A DNA stretch of 14,632 nt from an uncultured Caulobacterales bacterium. GTDB taxonomy: Bacteria > Pseudomonadota > Alphaproteobacteria > Caulobacterales > Maricaulaceae. This document shows positions 5,897-12,505 of this stretch, piece by piece. Made by a program: the position numbers and the translations under genes. Below the pieces are notes generated by a model. The model did not search any database. It was not told the DNA's origin and worked only from the letters and a program-made list of their open reading frames with translations. Where the stretch lies: NCBI GenBank assembly GCA_938007945.1, contig CALLME010000137.1, positions 1-14,632 on the forward strand. The letters run 5' to 3'. Numbering within the stretch: position 1 is the first letter of the stretch; every line of letters starts with the position of its first letter.

Positions 5897-8631
5897 GTGC
5901 GTCACGACGTCAGGCGGCAATTGACACGGCACGTGAAAATGCGACCTATTTGGCCGAGAGTCTCACGCTTTTTCCTGACATAGAGGCGGCGTTTCTACAT
6001 AAAACAACGGAGCAGCTGTTAACGGAAAGCTACGTCCAAGTGCCAAATAATATTGGCGAGCATGAGGCTGAGATGGCCGCCCTTCGTATTTTAAAACGCC
6101 GCGCTCATTTAATTATAGCGCTTTCCGATATTGCCCAAACTTGGTCTTGGGTTGAGGTGACGCGTGCTCTCACCGAACTGTCCGATTTTTGTATGCATCG
6201 CCTCTTTATTGCAGGGGCGAGGGAGCTTGAAATTTATAGCGGCCAGGATGATAATCCCGTGCCAGGACTGTTTTGCCTTGCCATGGGAAAGTACGGCGCA
6301 GGCGAACTCAACTATTCTAGTGATATTGATTTCTGCATTTTCTATGACCCTGAAGTTATTTCGCTGCCGCGACCTGAACGTGCAGAACGCACGCTGATTA
6401 AATTTGTGCAGAAGCTCATTGCGGGCTTTGAACGCGTTACGGCTGAGGGGTATATTTTTCGGACAGATTTGCGATTGCGCCCCGACCCGCGCTCAAATGC
6501 TGTGGCAGTGTCGACGCTGACAGCGGAGCGATATTACGAGACACTAGGTCAGAATTGGGAACGCGCGGCGATGATTAAGGCGCGTATTTGCGGTGGAGAT
6601 AAAACCGTGGGCGAGGGTTTCATCAATTACGTTTTGCGCCCCTTTATATGGCGCCGCTCTCTCGATTTTGCCGCGATTGAGGATATCCATTCTATCAAAC
6701 GTCAAATCCAAGCCCGCCAAGACGAGGGCAAATTAAATCCAGCTGGGCATAATCTTAAGCTCGGCACAGGCGGCATTCGCGAAATTGAATTTTACGCGCA
6801 GACACAACAACTCATTCTCGGTGGACGACATAAGGACCTACGCAGGCCGCGCACTGTCGATGCCTTAGCAGAACTGTCTGAAGCGAGTTTTATTGACCCA
6901 GATGACGCGGTTGCTCTTACCGCACATTATGCTCTGCTAAGACGTTTTGAGCATGCCGCTCAAATGCGCGAGGACGCGCAGACGCATATAGCGCCTGAGG
7001 ACAATCAGGAACGGCTGCAACTTGCGCGTCTTTCAGGATATCCAAACTTGGAAGACTTTGACCGCGTTTTACTATCTACGCTGCGAGATGTATCTGCACG
7101 CTATCAGGGATTATTTCCCGACCATGAAAGCCTCGCGCTCGCCGAAGGTACGTTGTCTTTCACAGGCGTTGAGCCACATCCGGCTACACTCGACACACTC
7201 ACATCTTTGGGATTTTCTGAGCCTAAAAAACTTTGGAAAGACATGGCAGCTTGGCTAGGGGGCCGTATTTCTGCGACGCGCTCAGAACGCGCGCGAGAAA
7301 TGCTCACGCGCCTCGCGCCGCGGCTTATAAAAATTTGCTCGCAGACCGCGTCTCCTGACCGAGCATTTGAGGCCTTTGGGCAGTTCTTTACGCGGGTTAA
7401 TGGCGGCGTATCTCTCTTGTCTATGTTTTTACAGAAATCAGAAAGTTTGCGCGAACTCTTAGAGCTCATGCTGATGTCACCGCGCCTTTTAGACACACTC
7501 TCGGCCCGTCCTGCAATCTTAGACGCCATGATGTCACCTGAATTTTATACGGTGAATACAGATAAATTAGGGTCAGAATATACGGAGCTCTTAACCCTCA
7601 ATCTTGATTTCGAACGGTCAATGGATTTTGCCAGACATCGTCTGCGCGAAGACCAGTTTATCATAACGGCCGCCGCATTGCGGGGGCAAATGAGTGCCGT
7701 AGATGCCGCTCAAGGCTTGAGCGCGCTCGCGGATAAAGTTATGAATATTATGCTGCCTGTTAGCGCGCGTGAAACCGAAAGACGACGGGGCCCCCTCTCA
7801 GGTGACTACGCCGTCATCGCGCTTGGTAAAGCAGGCGGGCGCGAGATGAGCCTCAGTTCTGATCTTGATATCATGGTATTATATGACGCCGAGGCGAGCG
7901 AGATTAGCAATTTTACAAAGCTCACTCAGACGCTGGTCAGCGCCGTGTCGTCTGTAACGGCAGAGGGTCGTCTCTATGAGGTTGACATGGCACTCCGCCC
8001 GAGCGGTCGCTCTGGACCTGTCGCGGTTAGCTTAGACGCCTTCACACGCTACTATAAAGAGAGTGCGTGGAGTTGGGAGTTTATGGCGCTCACGCGCGCG
8101 CGCGTGATGGCGGCTAGCAATGACGCGTTCGGGCAGAAAGTATCGGATCTCATTTCGGACGTACTCACTCTGCCACGCCCCGATTTAAATATGCAAAACG
8201 ACATTGCGGATATGCTTTTGCGGCTGCGTGAGCAAAAGCCGCCGCGCGGGGAGTGGGACATTAAAAACCTCTCAGGTGGCCTGCGTGATATAGAATTTGT
8301 TGCGCAGTCTTTATATTTAAGCGCATGCGAGGACTTTGCGAGGCGCGACCTAACAGCCACACAAGATATGCTGAGCCGTGCAAATGAAATATCCAAGTTC
8401 TCTACGGAAGATTACGTTACGCTTTCATCTGCCCGAGAGCATTACTTGAGCTTAATGCAATATCTGGCGCTGACCCATGGGTCGCTTGCGGGAGATGTTG
8501 AGCCATCAGTATTATCAGCAATTGCCAAGCTGATGTCTTTTGGAACAGTCGCTGATCTTAGCAGAGAGACCGAGGTTTACCTTGAATCTGTCAACGAGAT
8601 ATTGCCAAAATTCTTGGATTTGCAAAATTAA
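5893..8631 (+). CDS. glnE: Bifunctional glutamine synthetase adenylyltransferase/adenylyl-removing enzyme
   Basis: Encodes 912 residues, slightly shorter than the roughly 945 of E. coli GlnE. It adds AMP to, and removes it from, a tyrosine on each glutamine synthetase subunit, setting ammonia assimilation in response to PII and glutamine. Both halves carry a nucleotidyltransferase domain. The N-terminal one (AMGKYGAGELNYSSDIDF, metal ligands D144/D146) corresponds to the deadenylylating domain, with GTGGIREIEF from 291. The C-terminal one (ALGKAGGREMSLSSDLDI, D657/D659) corresponds to the adenylylating domain, with LSGGLRDIEF from 793. The middle (FFTRVNGGVSLLSMFLQKS) is also typical. The start is the ATG that overlaps the kinase stop. 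I see no clear Shine-Dalgarno ahead of it, so translation probably depends on ribosomes finishing the kinase gene. Cytoplasmic and complete, with both active sites intact. Its place behind a Deg protease and two-component pair is the notable point. Confidence 0.97.
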   Translation: MSASRRQAAIDTARENATYLAESLTLFPDIEAAFLHKTTEQLLTESYVQVPNNIGEHEAEMAALRILKRRAHLIIALSDIAQTWSWVEVTRALTELSDFCMHRLFIAGARELEIYSGQDDNPVPGLFCLAMGKYGAGELNYSSDIDFCIFYDPEVISLPRPERAERTLIKFVQKLIAGFERVTAEGYIFRTDLRLRPDPRSNAVAVSTLTAERYYETLGQNWERAAMIKARICGGDKTVGEGFINYVLRPFIWRRSLDFAAIEDIHSIKRQIQARQDEGKLNPAGHNLKLGTGGIREIEFYAQTQQLILGGRHKDLRRPRTVDALAELSEASFIDPDDAVALTAHYALLRRFEHAAQMREDAQTHIAPEDNQERLQLARLSGYPNLEDFDRVLLSTLRDVSARYQGLFPDHESLALAEGTLSFTGVEPHPATLDTLTSLGFSEPKKLWKDMAAWLGGRISATRSERAREMLTRLAPRLIKICSQTASPDRAFEAFGQFFTRVNGGVSLLSMFLQKSESLRELLELMLMSPRLLDTLSARPAILDAMMSPEFYTVNTDKLGSEYTELLTLNLDFERSMDFARHRLREDQFIITAAALRGQMSAVDAAQGLSALADKVMNIMLPVSARETERRRGPLSGDYAVIALGKAGGREMSLSSDLDIMVLYDAEASEISNFTKLTQTLVSAVSSVTAEGRLYEVDMALRPSGRSGPVAVSLDAFTRYYKESAWSWEFMALTRARVMAASNDAFGQKVSDLISDVLTLPRPDLNMQNDIADMLLRLREQKPPRGEWDIKNLSGGLRDIEFVAQSLYLSACEDFARRDLTATQDMLSRANEISKFSTEDYVTLSSAREHYLSLMQYLALTHGSLAGDVEPSVLSAIAKLMSFGTVADLSRETEVYLESVNEILPKFLDLQN

Positions 8632-8651
8632 ATATTTCGCAAAGCAATATG

Positions 8652-11582
8652 TTAAGCCGCGTTTTGTGGTCTCGGCGGTGGTGCACTTTGGGATGTTTGT
8701 CCGCGTGGCTGCGGGGCAGGGGGGGCGTTAAGTACGGGCGGCGGCGCAACAGGTGAGCCTGTTTGCTCAGGTGCAGTGCTCGTCCCGCTGTTATTAACGC
8801 TACCATCGGTCAGCACGTCTGCAATGTCTTGCGCAAGGCGTGTGATTTCATTACCGACTTCTGAATTGCTTGTCTCAACAGCTTTCTCAACTGGCGTATT
8901 AGGCAGCGTGAAGATAACAGATGTTCCTTGCCCGAGCGTACTTTCAATTTTGAAGTTACCGCCATGAAGCTCAACCATTGATTTTGATAGGGCGAGGCCT
9001 AGACCCGTGCCCTCATGCTGCCGCGAGTGGTCACTGTCAATTTGTTCAAATGGATTGGCCAGGCGCTCAATATCTTCCTGCGCAATACCAATGCCTGTAT
9101 CTGAAATTTTGACAATGAGACCCGCAGAATTGGGCGTGACTTCACAACTAACCGATCCGTCTTCGGGCGTAAACTTAATCGCGTTTGTCATCAGATTGAG
9201 AAGGACCTGTTTCACCGCGCGTGGGTCAGCCTCAATTTCTGGTAAAGTTGATGGCTGATAGATAAGCTTTAAGCGGTTATCCTCGGCGCGACCGCGCACG
9301 ATGCGAATAACTTGGCCAATCATATCATCTATTTGCATAATTTCGTGGTTCAGCGTCATTTTACCAGCTTCAATCTTGGACATATCCAAAATATCATTGA
9401 TAAGAGACAGAAGGTGTTGCCCTGAGAAGAGGATGTCATTGACATATTCTTTATAGCGCGGATCGCCAAGCGGGCCGAACATTTCCTTTTTCATAATATC
9501 AGAAAAGCCGTTAATCGCATTAAGAGGTGTACGCAGTTCGTGACTCATATTGGCAAGGAAATCGGATTTAGACTGGTTGGCTTCTTCCGCGCGAATTTTC
9601 TCTTGTTCGTAGTTCTCAGCAAGCTCCACGATGCGGAATTGGGATTTGCGCAAAACATCAATTGTCTTTTGTAGCGCCGCTTCATTTTGCTGCAATTGAT
9701 ATTCGCGCGTACGGATACCTGTGAGGTCTGTCCCGATACCGACCGTGCCGCCGTCCGCCGTCAGCGCGTCTTGATAACGTATCCAACGGCCGTCATTGAG
9801 CAGAATGTCTTTTGCCGTTTCGCCTTCAATATCATTCACTTCCGTAATCACATTATTGGCGTGATATTCAATTGTGGCGCGGTCCATACCGGGTTGAAGG
9901 TTGCCAGGCTGAAACCCGAAAAATTCTTCAAACTGATTGTTCCACAGCGTGAGACGGCCGCGCGGATCCCACAGTACAAAGCTATCATTCATAGAGGTTA
10001 GCGCGTCAGAGAGGCGCGCTTCTGCCGCTTGGAGGCGCATGGCCGCGCCGCGTTGCTCCGTCACATCCATCGCCACGCCGATAATGACCTTCTCAAGATC
10101 TGATCCGCGCACAGACGGTTTACCACGCGCGCCGAGGGTTAGCGGCAGATGGGCGACATTCAAATCGATTTCAAACTCACCGCCAATATGTGCGCGGCGT
10201 GTCACAGAATAAAGTCGCTCGCGATCAGCCTCGCGGAACAGTCCCAAAAATTGCGGCAAGGTGATTTCTTGCTCACGTGGGGCCAATCCCAAAATTTCAG
10301 ATAAAGAGCTCGATAGATAAGCTGAATTCCCAGTGAGGTTGATTTCAAAAATACCGCCGCGATTGCCTTCTAGGGCTGCGCGGTAACGTTGCTCTGAAAT
10401 TTCATTGTCATGCTGAGAGGTTTCAACTGTTCTGAGCTGACGCAGAAGATTTTTCAGCAAGATGTAAAATAATGCGCCTGTGCCAAGAAACATCGCTAAA
10501 AACGTCAAAAGGTTTTTCATCCAATTAGGCGGAGAGGATTTTGGTAAAAGCGACACGGTCGCAATAGAGTCTGAGTTAGGTATCGTGCGAATAGACATCC
10601 ACACTTTTTCACCTGCTATCTCATGTGATACAGCACCATTATTCTTTATCGCGTTTAGGCGATTGGCTGATAAGCCAAGATAGGCTAGCCCACCAATTTT
10701 GCCCATCTCGGCAGGTGCATCAACTATACCGCCCCCTGTCAGGATAAGGGCGTTAGGGTACTGGTTGTAATCAATCATTGTTCCTGGCGCCAGTATCGTT
10801 GCGAGATAGGCGGTGCCCGCGCGCCGAATGACGGTAGGACTGACCGCGCCTTCTGGCGAAATAAGTGAGGTTACCTTCACGCCCACTTTTGGGAAATCTT
10901 TGACAGGAATAGACGCCGCCGCAGAAGCTGTATTTGGCGTAGAGGCCAAAAGTTTATTATTCGCATCGATAATAAGTGCGCCTTGAACATTTTTACCGCG
11001 CGCAACAAGGTCTACAATTTCTTTTGCGTTGCCCCGTGTTGCAATGGCCTGATCAATCCAGGCGAGTTGTGTGTCCAAAGCCTGCGCGCTGGTTTGGCCA
11101 AGCTCTGTACTCATGCGCATTACGGCTTCTTTTTGATTGTCAGCGTGTGTCGCTCGCTCGCTAAGCAAGACAGTCGAGGCCAAAACAGCAAAAAACACCA
11201 TAAAGCTTATTGCTGTCATGGAGAGTGTCTTCATGGAGCGCGTATCAAGTGAGTCAGCGACAGACTCGCCATGTGACGCGTTCATAATTGTGCGGCGGGC
11301 GACTGAAGAGACGGCGACAGGGTTTTGTGGTGCAGCGGGCCGAGAGAGTGGCTCTTGTGCAGGGTGAGGGATTGTACCCCGAACGGCAGTACCGTTAGGC
11401 ATGGCGGACTGGGGAGCAGTTACGGGCGGGCGCTGAGCTTGTGCTGGCGCGGTTTGCTGTCTCTGCGGCCTTGGTAGCGGCGCAACAGGGCGTGGGGCCG
11501 CTGAATAGGGCAAAGGACCAGACGGCGCAGACGGCGCTGGCACGCGCGCGGTGTCCTGTCTTTGTGGAGCGCCTGTTGTCAC
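8652..11582 (-). CDS. PleC/DivJ-like membrane sensor histidine kinase with two PAS domains
   Basis: Encodes 976 residues from a GTG at 11582. An in-frame TAA (11592-11594) just upstream makes this the earliest start, and AAGGG (11589-11593) lies 6 bases ahead of it. Order: proline-rich cytoplasmic region 1-96, membrane segment about 120-141, extracytoplasmic domain about 142-356, membrane segment about 357-377, PAS about 396-510, PAS about 520-635, helical linker to about 672, HisKA with H681 (NMSHELRTPLNAINGF), and ATPase domain with N800, DTGIG 828-832 and GTGLGL 858-863. A proline-rich tail fills about 937-976. The stretch after the H-box (MFGPLGDPRY, LLSLINDILDMSKIEAG) is typical of alphaproteobacterial PleC/DivJ/PdhS kinases, which act on DivK/PleD. 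Two membrane segments with a large external domain fit PleC better than DivJ. HExxT is intact, consistent with both kinase and phosphatase activity. No receiver domain. The exact orthologue is not proven. Confidence 0.88.
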   Translation of the reverse strand: MTTGAPQRQDTARVPAPSAPSGPLPYSAAPRPVAPLPRPQRQQTAPAQAQRPPVTAPQSAMPNGTAVRGTIPHPAQEPLSRPAAPQNPVAVSSVARRTIMNASHGESVADSLDTRSMKTLSMTAISFMVFFAVLASTVLLSERATHADNQKEAVMRMSTELGQTSAQALDTQLAWIDQAIATRGNAKEIVDLVARGKNVQGALIIDANNKLLASTPNTASAAASIPVKDFPKVGVKVTSLISPEGAVSPTVIRRAGTAYLATILAPGTMIDYNQYPNALILTGGGIVDAPAEMGKIGGLAYLGLSANRLNAIKNNGAVSHEIAGEKVWMSIRTIPNSDSIATVSLLPKSSPPNWMKNLLTFLAMFLGTGALFYILLKNLLRQLRTVETSQHDNEISEQRYRAALEGNRGGIFEINLTGNSAYLSSSLSEILGLAPREQEITLPQFLGLFREADRERLYSVTRRAHIGGEFEIDLNVAHLPLTLGARGKPSVRGSDLEKVIIGVAMDVTEQRGAAMRLQAAEARLSDALTSMNDSFVLWDPRGRLTLWNNQFEEFFGFQPGNLQPGMDRATIEYHANNVITEVNDIEGETAKDILLNDGRWIRYQDALTADGGTVGIGTDLTGIRTREYQLQQNEAALQKTIDVLRKSQFRIVELAENYEQEKIRAEEANQSKSDFLANMSHELRTPLNAINGFSDIMKKEMFGPLGDPRYKEYVNDILFSGQHLLSLINDILDMSKIEAGKMTLNHEIMQIDDMIGQVIRIVRGRAEDNRLKLIYQPSTLPEIEADPRAVKQVLLNLMTNAIKFTPEDGSVSCEVTPNSAGLIVKISDTGIGIAQEDIERLANPFEQIDSDHSRQHEGTGLGLALSKSMVELHGGNFKIESTLGQGTSVIFTLPNTPVEKAVETSNSEVGNEITRLAQDIADVLTDGSVNNSGTSTAPEQTGSPVAPPPVLNAPPAPQPRGQTSQSAPPPRPQNAA

Positions 11583-11588
11583 TGATAT

Positions 11589-11593
11589 CCCTT
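11589..11593 (-). promoter_or_regulatory. Ribosome binding site of the PleC-like kinase
   Basis: On the minus strand AAGGG precedes the GTG start at 11582 by 6 bases. Two of its bases belong to the in-frame TAA (11592-11594) that rules out a longer protein. Confidence 0.5.
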
Positions 11594-11610
11594 ACGAATC
11601 ACTTTCGAAA

Positions 11611-11639
11611 ATCATGTAGGCAACGGCCCATGAAGTCGA
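11611..11639 (-). promoter_or_regulatory. Possible sigma-70-type promoter of the PleC-like kinase
   Basis: Read on the minus strand, TCGACT (11634-11639) and CATGAT (11611-11616) each match four of six bases of the -35 and -10 consensus and are 17 bases apart, about 28 bases ahead of the GTG start. A GANTC site (11640-11644) touches the -35 element. The match is modest and the call is tentative. Confidence 0.3.
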
Positions 11640-11693
11640 GAGTCAGATTGGGTGGATATTGTTTGAATTTGGTTAAGATTTGAGCTGAAACGC

Positions 11694-12422
11694 TTAGGAG
11701 GCGTCTGATTTCAATTCAGGTTTCCCAATATAATAGCCTTGGGCGGCGTCAAAGCCGAGGTCACGAACAAATTCGAGTAATTCAGCAGTCTCTACGCCTT
11801 CTGCGATAAATTTTACGCCGAGTGATTTTTTTAGCGTCAATAGCGACTTGAGAATGGCTAAATCACGCGACTGTTCAAAGGCGGCGACGACAAAATCCCC
11901 GTCAATTTTTAGCCAATCTGCCGCGATGGCGCGCAGATAGCGAATGGAGGCCGCTCCCGCCCCCACATCATCAAGGCAAATTGGATGTCCTCGACGGCGA
12001 AGTCTTGCCAGCAAAGCTGAAGCTGCATCAAGCTCGCGAATATCCCATGTTTCTGTGAGCTCAATCGTAAGTTTTGACGGCGGCCCTGTCAGCGCAGACA
12101 GGCATGCGTTGAGCGCATGTTCAAACCCCGCCTCGCCCATTGACGCACCTGAAAGGTTGACGGCGATGCCAGGGCCGTCCGCATTTTCATTAAGCTGTAA
12201 GACGGCGCGTGCGAGCATGGACAAATCAAGGTCTTTAATGGCCCCTGAAATTTCGGCTGGGCGTAAAATACCAGCAAGCCCACTCGTGCTGTCAAAGCGT
12301 ACAAGCCATTCATAATGCAAAACCTGATCTGTGCTCAGATCAATGATGGGTTGGCGCATGACCGTGAACATCTCTTCCGAGACATGGGTGCGAAAGCCCT
12401 GAAATGTTGTAATATCTATCAC
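11694..12422 (-). CDS. Stand-alone EAL-domain protein, likely cyclic di-GMP phosphodiesterase
   Basis: Encodes 242 residues that are almost entirely one EAL domain, with no GGDEF, PAS or membrane segment; probably cytoplasmic. The GTG start at 12422 is supported by AGGA (12429-12432) 6 bases upstream. The signature is EWL (E38) instead of EAL/EVL. Other residues used for metal and substrate binding in this family are present: N89 (AVNLSG), E124 (ELTE), D151-D152, K172 (LKIDGDF), E208 (AEGVE) and Q228 (AQGYY). EAL enzymes cut cyclic di-GMP to pGpG, lowering it to favour motility over attachment. The loop after the DD pair reads DDVGAGAASI, where active enzymes usually have DDFG[TA]GYSSL, so activity may be weak or regulated, or the protein may act as a cyclic di-GMP binder. 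It ends 111 bases before the PleC-like kinase start, on the same strand; cotranscription is possible. Confidence 0.85.
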   Translation of the reverse strand: MIDITTFQGFRTHVSEEMFTVMRQPIIDLSTDQVLHYEWLVRFDSTSGLAGILRPAEISGAIKDLDLSMLARAVLQLNENADGPGIAVNLSGASMGEAGFEHALNACLSALTGPPSKLTIELTETWDIRELDAASALLARLRRRGHPICLDDVGAGAASIRYLRAIAADWLKIDGDFVVAAFEQSRDLAILKSLLTLKKSLGVKFIAEGVETAELLEFVRDLGFDAAQGYYIGKPELKSDAS

Positions 12423-12428
12423 GCCCCG

Positions 12429-12432
12429 TCCT
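12429..12432 (-). promoter_or_regulatory. Ribosome binding site of the EAL-domain gene
   Basis: AGGA on the minus strand lies 6 bases before GTG 12422. The next in-frame Met codon (residue 18) would remove the first strand of the domain, so the GTG is preferred. Confidence 0.45.
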
Positions 12433-12505
12433 ACCTCAACGAGTTTAAAGAAGTTTTAGGGGGCGTGGTTAATGAGGATTAGGACTTTCGCTCTCAACAG
12501 TGGCG

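Noticed and set aside
7104..7529. 141-codon minus-strand open frame inside glnE
   Set aside because: Arg/Ser-rich translation typical of the reverse of coding DNA; the glnE frame is intact across it.
8632..8650. Possible bidirectional terminator between glnE and the PleC-like gene
   Set aside because: ATATT and AATAT can pair, extended by two G-C pairs only with a bulge, and there is no long T run on either side; too weak to call.
11583..11693. CtrA site upstream of the PleC-like kinase
   Set aside because: TTAACC is present on the minus strand, but the second half seven bases on reads CAAA and matches poorly.
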